Positions 16,680 to 25,580 of a stretch of DNA of 64,000 bases are shown here, one piece after another. The DNA is from JADJYF01 sp050186725 (GTDB lineage: Bacteria; Pseudomonadota; Gammaproteobacteria; Ga0077536): contig JBFWYG010000005.1 in assembly GCA_050186725.1 (NCBI GenBank), positions 62,001 through 126,000 of the forward strand, written 5' to 3'. How positions within the stretch are numbered: the first letter of the stretch is position 1; each line of letters opens with the position of its first letter. Position numbers and translations under genes: made by a program. The notes beneath the pieces were generated by a model. It was given only the letters and a program-made list of their open reading frames with translations, was not told the DNA's origin and ran no database searches.

Positions 16680-17444
16680 ATGCGCTTTTCGGTGCTCGGC
16701 AGCGGCAGCGCGGGCAACGCCACTCTTGTCGCGCGCGGCGACCAGGCGCTCCTGTTCGACTGCGGCTTGAGCCTGCGCGAGCTGGAGCGGCGCTTTGCCG
16801 CCGTGGAGTTCGAACCGCGCGCGCTCATCGCCATCGTGGTGACCCACGAGCATGACGACCACCTGGCGAGCGCGGCCGCGGCGTCGCGTCGTTACCGGGT
16901 GCCGGTGTTCACGACCCACGGCACCGAAGCGGCCGCTGGCGCGCGGCTCGCCGCGCCCTTCGGCCTCGAGTACCTGGTGCCCGACAGGCGCCGCGCCATC
17001 GGGCCGTTCGATCTGCACGCGGTGCTGGTCCCGCACGACGCGCGCGAGCCTTGCCAGTTCGTGATCGAGAGCGACGAGGCGCGGCTCGGGCTCCTCACCG
17101 ATGTCGGCCAGATCACGCCGCATCTCCTGCGTGAGTACGCCGATCTCGACGGCCTGGTGCTGGAGTTCAACCACGACGCCGACCTGCTTGCCGGCGGACC
17201 CTATCCGCCCGCGCTGCGCGCGCGCATCGGCGGTCCCTTCGGTCATCTCGGCAACCACCAGGCGGCGGCCATGCTGGAACGCCTGCCGCAGCCGCGTCTG
17301 CGCCACCTCGTCGCCGCCCACCTGAGCGAGAAGACCAACACGCCCGAGCACGTCGCCACGCTGCTCGCGCCGCGCACGCCGCCGGGCGCGGCGCATGCCA
17401 TCGCCAACCAGCATGCGCCGCTGGGGTGGCGCGCGCTGGCCTGA
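16680..17444 (+). CDS. MBL-fold metallohydrolase, YycJ/WalJ-like
   Basis: 254 aa metallo-beta-lactamase-fold protein. The metal motif THEHDDH (55-61) is present, with an upstream SVLGSGSAGNATLV typical of the YycJ (WalJ) subfamily, and later HDAREPCQFVIES, LLTDVGQ and LEFNHDADLL giving further metal ligands. YycJ relatives are 5'-to-3' DNA exonucleases or unassigned hydrolases. It ends the dapA-bamC transcript; in Pseudomonas a similar gene stands here, followed by purC, which is absent. Whether it acts on DNA or on small molecules is open. Confidence 0.85.
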   Translation: MRFSVLGSGSAGNATLVARGDQALLFDCGLSLRELERRFAAVEFEPRALIAIVVTHEHDDHLASAAAASRRYRVPVFTTHGTEAAAGARLAAPFGLEYLVPDRRRAIGPFDLHAVLVPHDAREPCQFVIESDEARLGLLTDVGQITPHLLREYADLDGLVLEFNHDADLLAGGPYPPALRARIGGPFGHLGNHQAAAMLERLPQPRLRHLVAAHLSEKTNTPEHVATLLAPRTPPGAAHAIANQHAPLGWRALA

Positions 17445-17528
17445 CTTGAGTTTGGCCGCCGGGGCAGGCACGCTCCGGCGCGACCTGCGGCAAGGGCCGC
17501 GCGCATCGACTTTTCGCGGAGCAGTGAG

Positions 17529-19149
17529 ATGGACAAGCCTTCCTTCGTCGGCACACAAGGCGCCGACCACGACGTCATCATCATCGGCGCCGGCATATCC
17601 GGCATGTACCAGCTGCTCGCGCTCAGACGGCTCGGTCTCTCCGCCCACGTGTTCGAGGCCGGCACCGGGGTCGGCGGCACCTGGTACTGGAACCGCTATC
17701 CTGGCTGTCGCTTCGACTCGGAGTCCTGGAGCTACGGTTACGGCTTCGACGAAGACCTGCTGCGGGAATGGGAGTGGAGCGAACACTTCGCGCCCCAGCC
17801 GGAGACGCTGCGCTACCTGAACCACGTCGCCGATCGCTTCGACCTGCGTCGCGACATGAGCTTCGAGAGCCGCGTGGCGAGCGCCCACTACGACGAGGCT
17901 GCCAACCTGTGGCGCGTGACGCTCACCAATGGTCGGACTGCATGCGCGCCGGTGCTGGTGTCGGCGGTCGGGCCGCTGTCGGCGCCGGTCATGCCGAACT
18001 ATCCCGGCATGGAGAGCTTCGCGGGCGAGTCCCATCACACCGGGCGCTGGCCGCACCACGAGGTGAGCTTCAGGGCTAAGCGCGTCGCCGTGATCGGCAC
18101 CGGCGCGACCGGCGTGCAGCTGATCCAGGAAGTGGCCAAGACCGCGGCCCAGCTCTACGTTCTGCAGCGCTCGCCGAACTGGTGCGCGCCGCTCAACAAT
18201 TCCCCCATCACCGCCGAAGAGCAGGCGCGGCTGAAGCGCGAACTGCCGGCGCTGCTCGAACAGTGCCGCAACACCCTGGCGGGCTTCATCCACGTCGCCG
18301 ACCGGCGCAGCGTGTTCGACGTCACAGAAGAGGAGCGCGAGGCTATTTTCGAGCGGCTCTACGCGGCGCCCGGCTTCGGCATCTGGCTGGGCAACTTCCG
18401 CGACACGCTGCTGGACGAGAAGGCCAACGCCCTTCTGAGCGAATTCGTGGCGAAGAAGATTCGCGAGCGGGTGCGCGACCCGGCGGTCGCGGAGAAACTC
18501 ATCCCGCGGGATCACGGTTTCGGCACGCGACGCGTGCCGATGGAAACCCGCTACTACGAGGTCTACAACCAGCCTAACGTCACCCTCGTCGACATCAAGG
18601 CGGCGCCCATCGAGCGCATCACGCCGACCGGCATCGTCACCCGCGACGCGACCATCGACGTCGACATGATCTGCTACGCCACCGGCTTCGACGCGGTGCT
18701 CGGGTCACTGAACCGCATCGACGTGCGCGGACCGGGCGGGCGCGCGCTGAAAGACGCCTGGGCGGAAGGGCCGCGCACCTACCTCGGACTCTCCGCCGAG
18801 GGCTTCCCCAATTTCTTCACCCTGGTCGGGCCGCACAACGCGGCGTCGTTCTGCAACATTCCGCGCTGCATCGAGCAGAACGTGGAATGGGTGCGCGACA
18901 CGCTGGCGTGGATGCGCGAGCACGGCGTGCGACGCCTGACGCCCACACAAGAGGCCGTCGAGACCTATACCGAGGGCGTGCTGTCCGGCGCGGAGAAACT
19001 GCTGTTGAGCAAGGTGAGCTCGTGGTTCACCGGCGTGAATCCCAACGTCGCCGGACGGCAGAACCGCCATTTCCTGCTCTACGCGAACGGCTTTCCGACT
19101 TTCCGCAAGCTGTGCGCGGAGGAGACGCGAGCGGGGTATCCGGGGTTCG
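17529..19149 (+). CDS. Second flavin-containing Baeyer-Villiger-type monooxygenase, 3' end lost in gap
   Basis: 540 residues are visible before the gap; family length suggests that only a short tail is missing. FAD motif GAGISG (20-25), GTWYWNRYPGCRFD (50-63), fingerprint FAGESHHTGRW (164-174, the usual Thr kept) and NADPH motif GTGATG (190-195). It is clearly related to the enzyme at 622-2265 but diverged throughout, so they are paralogues or separately acquired, not a recent duplication. It stands alone between the dapA cluster and der. Substrate unknown; cyclic or steroid-like ketones are typical of the family. Confidence 0.87.
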
Positions 19150-19249
19150 NNNNNNNNNNNNNNNNNNNNNNNNNNNNNNNNNNNNNNNNNNNNNNNNNNN
19201 NNNNNNNNNNNNNNNNNNNNNNNNNNNNNNNNNNNNNNNNNNNNNNNNN
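19150..19249. other. Assembly gap (100 Ns)
   Basis: Scaffold placeholder of unknown true length. It cuts the C-terminus of the second monooxygenase and the last few codons of der, so any gene between these convergent genes would be invisible. Confidence 0.99.
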
Positions 19250-20670
19250 TTCTTCACGTGTTTCATCAGGCGCCGACGGCTGTCCTGCTGGCGCTGGGTG
19301 AGCTGGTTGCGGCGGCCGGCATAGGGATTCTCGCCCTGGCGGAACTCGAGCTGGATGGGCGTTCCGACCAGGTCGAGCTGTTCGCGGAAGAAGTTCTCCA
19401 GGTAGCGCTTGTAGCTGCCCGGCACGTTCTCCACCTGGTTGCCGTGGATGACGATGGTCGGCGGGTTGCGACCGCCCAAGTGGGCATAGCGCAGCTTGAT
19501 GCGGCGACCGCGCACCAGCGGCGGCGCGTGCGCGACCACGGCCTGGGCCAGCAGATCGGTGAGGTCGCGGGTCTTGGGCGCGGCGAAAGCCGCCTCCCAG
19601 GCAGCGTCGATGGCCGGGAACAGCATGCCGACGCCGCTGCCGTGCAGTGCCGAGATGCAGCGCACCTCGGCGAAGTGCGCAAAGCGCAGGCGACGGTCGA
19701 TCTCGCGATGGATGCGCTCGCGCTTCTCGGTGTCGAGGCCGTCCCACTTGTTCACCACCACCACCAGCGCGCGGCCGCTCTCCAGCACCATGCCGAGCAG
19801 GTGCAGGTCCTGTTCCGTCAATCCGTCCTGGGCATCGATCAAGAGCAGCGCGACCTGGGCGCGATCGAGCGCGTGCAGGGTCTGCACCGCGCTGAACTTC
19901 TCTTCGATGCCCTCGGCGCGCGCGCGACGGCGCAGACCGGCGGTGTCGATGATCGTATAGGCGCGGCCGTGGCGTTCGAAATCGGCGTCGACCGCGTCGC
20001 GGGTGGTGCCCGGCACGTTCGAGGTGATCATGCGCTCCTCGCCGAGGATGCGGTTGACCAGCGTCGACTTGCCGACGTTGGGACGCCCGACCACCGCGAC
20101 GCGGATGCGTCCACTGCGATCCTCGCGCGCATAGTCGGCGGCCGCGGGCCAGCCGGCGGTGAGCGACTCGATCATCGTGCTCACGCCGTCGCCGTGGGCG
20201 GCGGAGATCGCGTGACCTTCGGCGAGCCCCAGGCTCGCGAACTCGGCGAGCGCGAGATTGGCTTCACGACCCTCGGCCTTGTTCACCGCCAGCACCGCGC
20301 GCAGGCCGGCCTCGCGCAGCATCTTCACGATCTGCTCGTCGGCGGCGTTGATGCCGGCGCGTGCGTCGACCATCACGATCACCGCGTCGCACAGCCGCGC
20401 GGCGGCGAGCGCCTGGTCGCTGACGCGGCCGGCCAGCAGGTCCTCGGCCGCCTCGTCGATGCCGCCCGTGTCGACCACGATATAGCCGGCCTCGCCGACC
20501 CGGCCGATGCCGACCTTGGGATCGCGCGTGAGTCCCGGCACGTCCGCCACCAGCGCCTCGCGCGAGCGGGTGAGACGATTGAACAGGGTCGACTTGCCTA
20601 CGTTGGGTCGGCCGACGATGGCGATGGTGGGCTTGCCGCCTTCGGCGCTGAAACGCTTCAGCAGAGCCAT
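19250..20670 (-). CDS. der: Ribosome-associated GTPase Der (EngA), last residues in gap
   Basis: Essential double-GTPase for 50S subunit maturation. 473 codons visible. First G domain: GRPNVGKSTLFN, DTGGID, NKAEG (NKxxG in place of the usual NKxD). Second: GRPNVGKSTLVN, DTAGLRRRA, NKWD. A KH-like C-terminal domain follows, ending QRQQDSRRRLMKHVK at the gap, so only a few residues are lost. Last gene of the rlmN-pilF-rodZ-hisS-yfgM-bamB-der series, as in Escherichia. Confidence 0.95.
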
Positions 20671-20719
20671 ATCCGCAACCTCGTGAGGGCGTCGCGCGCG
20701 GCCGAGGTCGCCCGCACGC

Positions 20720-21895
20720 TCAATGCGGGCGCAGCGCGACCAGCTGCCCGGTGGATGAGTAGACCAGCAGCAGGCTGCCCGCGTCGATGGCCGGCGCGAT
20801 GATGCGGTCCTTGGTCACCTGCTCGCGATACTCGAACTCGCCGGTCTTGGCGTTCAGCCAGTGCACGTAGCCTTCGAAGTCCGATACCACCACGTGACCC
20901 TGGAAATAGATTGGACCGGTGACGAAACGGTTGGCGAGGTCTTCCTGTTTCCACACCGAGGAGCCGTCCTCGGTATTGAATGCCCACACCGTGCCGACAT
21001 CGTCGGTGACGTAGACCCGGCCTTCGCCCACCGACAGTTCTTCGTAGGACGACACTTCACGGGTCCAGAGAATCTTGCCGTCGATGATGCTGAGCGCCGC
21101 GATCGCGCCCTGGAAGCTCGACACGTACGCGGTGGTGCTGGAGATCACCGGCGGCGCGTCGACGTCGACCATGCGCTCCAGATCCGAACGCCCACTGGGC
21201 GTCGCGAGTGGACTCTCCCAGGCCATCTTGCCGGTCGCGAGGCTGACCGCGGCGAAGCGCCCATTGTCGAAGCCGGCGAGCGCGATGTCTTCCTCGATGA
21301 CCGGCGGCGCGACGCCGCGCAGGGTCAGGATCGGCACGCTGCGCTCGTACACCCAGCGCTGACTGCCGGTCTCGGAGGACAGGCCATAGAGCCGCCCGTC
21401 GCCGGTGCGCACCACGGTCACGCCGCCGCCCGCGGCGGGCGCGGCCAGCACTTCGCTCGACACCCGCGCCACCCAGCGAACCTTGCCGGAGTCCGCCTCG
21501 CGGGCGATGACCCGACCGTCGCCGGTGCCGACCAGCACCATGCCGTCGCCGCTGCCCGGGCCGCCGGTGTATTCCACGTCCTTGTCGTGGATCTCCCATT
21601 CCTCCTTGCCGGTGGCCAGCGCGGAGGCGATCAGGCTGCCGTGGCGATCGGCGACGTAGAGCCGCTCGCCTATCGGTTTCGGCGTGAGCTTGAGGTACTG
21701 CTCGTCGGCGCCCTTGCCGATGCGGTCCGACCAGACCTTCTCGACCGCGAGCGTCGGCTCGAATTCTTCCAGCTCGTTCGGCTTGACCGCGTTGCTGGTT
21801 TCGCGAAACACCACCGTCTTGATGGTCTGGCAGGCGCCGAGGCTGAGCGTCAGCAGCGCGACGGCCAGCGCGCGCGGCAGGTGTGCCGCCGCCAT
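20720..21895 (-). CDS. bamB: Outer membrane protein assembly factor BamB
   Basis: Lipoprotein of the BAM complex, an eight-bladed beta-propeller scaffold that binds BamA. 391 aa. Signal peptide with lipobox SLGA|C (Cys22). PQQ-type propeller repeats recur through the protein, e.g. LYVADRHGSLIASALATGKEEWE, RLYGLSSETGSQRWV, TVWAFNTEDGSSVWKQ, VHWLNAKTGEFEY. Two bases separate it from yfgM upstream; der follows after 49 bases. The yfgM-bamB-der order is the conserved gammaproteobacterial one. Confidence 0.95.
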   Translation of the reverse strand: MAAAHLPRALAVALLTLSLGACQTIKTVVFRETSNAVKPNELEEFEPTLAVEKVWSDRIGKGADEQYLKLTPKPIGERLYVADRHGSLIASALATGKEEWEIHDKDVEYTGGPGSGDGMVLVGTGDGRVIAREADSGKVRWVARVSSEVLAAPAAGGGVTVVRTGDGRLYGLSSETGSQRWVYERSVPILTLRGVAPPVIEEDIALAGFDNGRFAAVSLATGKMAWESPLATPSGRSDLERMVDVDAPPVISSTTAYVSSFQGAIAALSIIDGKILWTREVSSYEELSVGEGRVYVTDDVGTVWAFNTEDGSSVWKQEDLANRFVTGPIYFQGHVVVSDFEGYVHWLNAKTGEFEYREQVTKDRIIAPAIDAGSLLLVYSSTGQLVALRPH

Positions 21896-21897
21896 GT

Positions 21898-22557
21898 TCA
21901 GGAACCGCCCTGCTTGGTGGCGGGCGACGCCACCGCGAGATTGTCCAGCTTGAGCTGCAGGGTGTCGCCGTCCAGCCCGAGCTTGTCAGCGCCGGCCAGC
22001 GCCTCGGCGTACAGCTTGCGCGCCGCCGCCTGGTCGCCGCGCGCTGCCGCGACGTCACCGCGCAGCTCCAGGGACGCGTCCATCGCGCCGCGCAGCGGCA
22101 CCTGCGCGAGCAGCTTGCCGGCCTCCTCGGCCTTGCCCTCGGCGAGCAGCAGGCGCGCCAGGCGGGTGCGGGCGATGTCGGCGATCTCACCCTTGCCGTC
22201 GGCCGCGAGCAGCGCCTGCAGCTCCTTCTTCGCCGCCTCGTAGTCGTGCTTCTGCACCGCAATCTTGGCCAGCAGCAGGGCGCTCAGGCGTGCGTACAGC
22301 GTGTCGGGGTAGGCCTCGATGATGGTGCGACCGGCGCTGGCGGCGTCGTCCAGCTTCTGCGCCGCCGTCATCTGCACCATCGCCTCGTAGTTGATCGAGG
22401 CATTCATCGCCTGGCTGTCACGGCTCGCGTCCCAGTAGCGATAGGCGGCGAGGCCGCCCAGGCCCAAGGCCAGGCCGAGCACCAGCGCCTGGCCGTTGCT
22501 CTTCCACCAGCGGCGAAGCTGTTCGACCTGTTCCTGTTCTGAAACGTACGTCTCCAT
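21898..22557 (-). CDS. yfgM: YfgM-family inner-membrane TPR protein
   Basis: 219 aa, single N-terminal transmembrane helix (GQALVLGLALGLGGLAAYRYW, about residues 22-42) and a periplasmic tetratricopeptide domain (ASAGRTIIEAYPDTLYARLSALLLAKI, IARTRLARLLLAEGKAEEAGKLL). In Escherichia, YfgM (AncillarY chaperone of SecYEG) binds PpiD and the translocon. Name is supported by fold and by its place between hisS and bamB. A perfect TATAAT stands 60 bases upstream, so yfgM-bamB-der may also have its own promoter. Confidence 0.88.
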   Translation of the reverse strand: METYVSEQEQVEQLRRWWKSNGQALVLGLALGLGGLAAYRYWDASRDSQAMNASINYEAMVQMTAAQKLDDAASAGRTIIEAYPDTLYARLSALLLAKIAVQKHDYEAAKKELQALLAADGKGEIADIARTRLARLLLAEGKAEEAGKLLAQVPLRGAMDASLELRGDVAAARGDQAAARKLYAEALAGADKLGLDGDTLQLKLDNLAVASPATKQGGS

Positions 22558-22616
22558 CGGACCTCTGCGCCCGCGCGGGCTGGCTGGTTGGCTTGGCTAC
22601 TGCTGACGGGGGGGCG

Positions 22617-22622
22617 ATTATA
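22617..22622 (-). promoter_or_regulatory. Perfect -10 box (TATAAT) upstream of yfgM
   Basis: TATAAT on the minus strand in the 83-base hisS-yfgM spacer, 60 bases before the yfgM start. The hexamer 17 bases upstream (CCTGAG) is a poor -35, so strength is uncertain. It would allow yfgM-bamB-der to be transcribed apart from hisS. Confidence 0.45.
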
Positions 22623-22640
22623 GCCCCAATCCACGTGGCC

Positions 22641-23918
22641 TCAGGCGCGCTCGGCGCCGCACAGTTCGCGGAGCGCCGCCGGCAGCGCGGACTCGGCGAG
22701 CACCTGCTGCGTGCCCTCGCCGCGCAGCGGCTTGACGGTCACCGCGCCCTGCGCCGCCTCGTCGGGGCCGAGCAGCAGCGCCACCGTGGCGCCGGACCGG
22801 TCGGCCTTCTTCATGCGCGACTTCAGGCTGCCGCCACCGACGTGCAGCTGGATGCGCCACCCGGGGAGCTGGCTGCGCAGGCGCTCGGCGAGGCCGACCG
22901 TCTGGGCGTCGAGCGCGTCCTCGGTGGCACTCAGGTAGACCGTCGGCGGTCGTGCGAGGTTCGCCTGCGCGGCACGCAGTTCCATGAGCCGCTCGATGCC
23001 CATGGCGAAGCCGATGGCTGGCGTGGGCTTGCCGCCCATCACTTCCACCAGCCCGTCGTAGCGGCCGCCCGCGCACACCGTGCCCTGCGCGCCGAGCTCG
23101 CTCGTGATCCACTCGAAGACGGTCTTCGAGTAGTAGTCCAGCCCGCGCACCAGGCGCGGATTCGGCACCGCCTCGACGCCGTTCGCCGCGAGCATCGCGC
23201 GCAGCGCCGCGAAGTGCGCCTGGGACTCATCGTCCAGGTGGTCGGCCAGCGAGGGCGCGCCGGCGATGATCGGCGCCATCGCCGGGTTCTTGCTGTCCAG
23301 GATGCGCAGCGGACTGCGCTCCAGGCGATCGCGGGAATCCGCGTCCAATGCGTCGAAGTGGCCGCGGAAGTAGTCGCTCAGCACGCCACGATAGCGCGCC
23401 CGCGCCTCGCTCGTGCCGAGCGAGTTGATCTCGAGCCTCAGGTTGCCGATGCCGAGCGCGCGCCACAGGCGCGCGGTCATGAGGATGATCTCGGCGTCGA
23501 TGTCCGGGCCGGCGGCGCCGAAGGCTTCCACGCCTATCTGGTGGAACTGGCGGTGGCGGCCGCGCTGCGGACGCTCGTGACGGAACATCGGGCCCACGTA
23601 CCACAGGCGCAGCGGCGTGTGCTGCAGAAGGCCGTTCTGCAACACCGCGCGCACGCAGCCGGCCGTGCCCTCGGGCCTGAGCGTCAGGCTGTCGCCGTTG
23701 CGATCGTCGAAGGTGTACATCTCCTTCTGCACGATGTCCGTCGCGTCGCCGATGGAGCGCTTGAACACCGCCGACTGCTCGACCAGGGGCAGGCGAATCT
23801 CGCCGTAGCCATAGCTCGCGAGCAGCGTCGCCACGGTGTCCTCGAACTCGCGCCACGCGGCGCTCGCCGGCGGCACGACATCGTTCATGCCGCGCACCGC
23901 CTGCAGGTTAGTGCTCAT
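22641..23918 (-). CDS. hisS: Histidine--tRNA ligase
   Basis: Class II aminoacyl-tRNA synthetase, 425 aa, usual length. Seen: LQAVRGMNDVVPP at the N-terminus, TLRPEGTAGCVRAV and FRHERPQRGRHRQFHQIGVEAFG (motif 2), histidine-specific LVRGLDYYSKTVFEW, and AGGRYDGLVEVMGGKPTPAIGFAMGIERL (motif 3), followed by an anticodon-binding domain. The ATG overlaps the end of rodZ by 11 bases. ispG, which separates rodZ and hisS in Escherichia, is absent. Confidence 0.96.
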   Translation of the reverse strand: MSTNLQAVRGMNDVVPPASAAWREFEDTVATLLASYGYGEIRLPLVEQSAVFKRSIGDATDIVQKEMYTFDDRNGDSLTLRPEGTAGCVRAVLQNGLLQHTPLRLWYVGPMFRHERPQRGRHRQFHQIGVEAFGAAGPDIDAEIILMTARLWRALGIGNLRLEINSLGTSEARARYRGVLSDYFRGHFDALDADSRDRLERSPLRILDSKNPAMAPIIAGAPSLADHLDDESQAHFAALRAMLAANGVEAVPNPRLVRGLDYYSKTVFEWITSELGAQGTVCAGGRYDGLVEVMGGKPTPAIGFAMGIERLMELRAAQANLARPPTVYLSATEDALDAQTVGLAERLRSQLPGWRIQLHVGGGSLKSRMKKADRSGATVALLLGPDEAAQGAVTVKPLRGEGTQQVLAESALPAALRELCGAERA

Positions 23919-24816
23919 CGGGTTGTGACTCCTGTGCTGCCGGGGCGGCGTCGCCCAGGCTCAACTTGACCACCCCGTCGCGCGCCAGCGGGGCGAGATC
24001 CACCGGCCGGCCGTCATAGGTGAGGCGCACCGCCGGCGCGTTGCCGATCACGAGCGAGTAGGGGCGCTGACCGCCGAGCCGCACTTCGTTGCCGGGGCGC
24101 ACGAGGTTGTAATAGAGACGCGTACCGACGGCGTCCAGCACCTCGATCCAGGCATCGGCGCTGGTGCTGATGATGATGTCGGTACCGGGCAGCGCGGCAG
24201 CGTCCGGCGGCGCGCCGTCCACCGGCGTCGCGCCCGCCTCGCTCACCACCACCGGGTCGGGCGCGCGAAAGAACGGGTCGGCGTCATGTTCAATCTGGTC
24301 GAAGCGGTAGGGCAGCGGCGGCGTGGGCGGCAGCGGCTCGATGGCCGACGGATTGCTCTCGGCCAGGTACTTCAGCATCGAGAAGCCGCGGTCCTCGTGG
24401 GAACGCCACCACAGCACCACCAGCGCCAGCATGACGAGTGCGAGCGCCACGGTGGTGTAGCGCACGATGCGGCTGGAACTCGTGATCTCGAGCGGCGCAC
24501 GGGATTCGAAGTCGGCGAGCTGCGGCGCGGCGTGGTCACCGAGCGCATCGAAGCGCGTCAGCAGGTCATCGGCATCGAGCTTCAATTCGCGAGCCACCGC
24601 GCGCAGGTAGCCGCGCACGAAGGCCGGCGCCGACAGCGCCGCGAAGTCCTCGCTCTCGAGCGCACGCACCACGCGCAGTTCGAGCCGGAGCGCGCGGGCG
24701 AGATCGATCTCGCTCATCTGCCGCGCCTCGCGCGCGGCGCGCAGCGTGGCGCCTATGCCGGCGTCGTCGTGTTCTCTGGTCGAGCGCGCCGAGTCATGCG
24801 TGGAAGGCTCGGTCAC
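23908..24816 (-). CDS. rodZ: Cytoskeleton protein RodZ
   Basis: Bitopic membrane protein linking MreB to the elongasome. 302 aa. N-terminal Xre-like helix-turn-helix (GIGATLRAAREARQMSEIDLARALRLELRVVRALE), transmembrane helix IVRYTTVALALVMLALVVLWW, and C-terminal periplasmic beta domain (DUF4115: TSADAWIEVLDAVGTRLYYNLVRPG, PYSLVIGNAPAVRLTYDGRPVDL). The GTG at 24816 overlaps the pilF TGA as GTGA; this start is chosen because it leaves a short acidic leader before the HTH and because no ATG lies nearby upstream. Confidence 0.9.
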   Translation of the reverse strand: MTEPSTHDSARSTREHDDAGIGATLRAAREARQMSEIDLARALRLELRVVRALESEDFAALSAPAFVRGYLRAVARELKLDADDLLTRFDALGDHAAPQLADFESRAPLEITSSSRIVRYTTVALALVMLALVVLWWRSHEDRGFSMLKYLAESNPSAIEPLPPTPPLPYRFDQIEHDADPFFRAPDPVVVSEAGATPVDGAPPDAAALPGTDIIISTSADAWIEVLDAVGTRLYYNLVRPGNEVRLGGQRPYSLVIGNAPAVRLTYDGRPVDLAPLARDGVVKLSLGDAAPAAQESQPDEH

Positions 24817-25580
24817 TGCGGCCGGGAATCGAGCAGAAGCTTCGTCTGGGGTGAATCGGGAAAATTCCTTTCGAGTTCGAGGCCGAGGCTGGCCTCGGCA
24901 TCGCGGTCGGCGTTCAGGCGCGCGACCTGCACGCCGAGCCACAGTGCGCGCGGGCTGCGTGGTCCGAACTCGAAGTAGCGCTTGAGATAGGCGGTCGCCT
25001 GCGGGGCGCGCGCCTGTTGCAAGCTGATGTCGACCATCGGCAGTAGCGCCGGCGCGAGCGTCGGGTCGATCTCGAGCGCGCGGCGGAAATAAGTCTCGGC
25101 ATTCTCGAGCTTGCCCGCGGCCATGGCGCACACGCCGGCGTTGTTGTACGCGCTCTCGGCGTTGCGATAGAGCGGATTCTCCACCGCCCTCATGAACAGC
25201 TTCTCGCCTTCCTCGTAGCGCTTGCGCTGGCACAGGAACTGACCGTAGTTGTTCAGTGCCGAGGAGTTGTTCGGGTCGAGGGACAGCGCCTTCTTGAACG
25301 CCGCCTCGGCAGTCTCGTGCTCGCCGAGTACGGCGTAGAGCAGACCAAGCGCGTTGTGCGCGTCGACGTTGCGCGGGTCGAGCTCGAGCGCGCGGTCGAG
25401 CTTGTCCTTGGCGGTCTGGAATTCGCGGTTCTGCATGTATTGCACCGCTATTTCGGTATTCAGCGCGGCGAGCTTGGCGCGCTCGTTGACTGGCTTGGAG
25501 GTGCCCTGCGGCGAACCCGCGCAGCCGGCCAGCGCCACGGTCAGGAGAGCGACGCCGAAGGCGCGCAGGCGCTTGTCCAT
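24813..25580 (-). CDS. pilF: Type IV pilus biogenesis lipoprotein PilF (PilW), TPR protein
   Basis: Pilotin needed for outer-membrane localisation and multimerisation of the secretin PilQ. 255 aa, signal peptide MDKRLRAFGVALLTVALAGC with lipobox Cys20, then about six tetratricopeptide repeats (e.g. AHNALGLLYAVLGEHETAEAAFKKALSLDPNN). ATG at 25580 overlaps the rlmN TGA as TGATG; a GTG one codon earlier is the alternative. Its partner PilQ is at the right end of the window, so a type IV pilus is expected in this organism. Confidence 0.92.
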   Translation of the reverse strand: MDKRLRAFGVALLTVALAGCAGSPQGTSKPVNERAKLAALNTEIAVQYMQNREFQTAKDKLDRALELDPRNVDAHNALGLLYAVLGEHETAEAAFKKALSLDPNNSSALNNYGQFLCQRKRYEEGEKLFMRAVENPLYRNAESAYNNAGVCAMAAGKLENAETYFRRALEIDPTLAPALLPMVDISLQQARAPQATAYLKRYFEFGPRSPRALWLGVQVARLNADRDAEASLGLELERNFPDSPQTKLLLDSRPQ

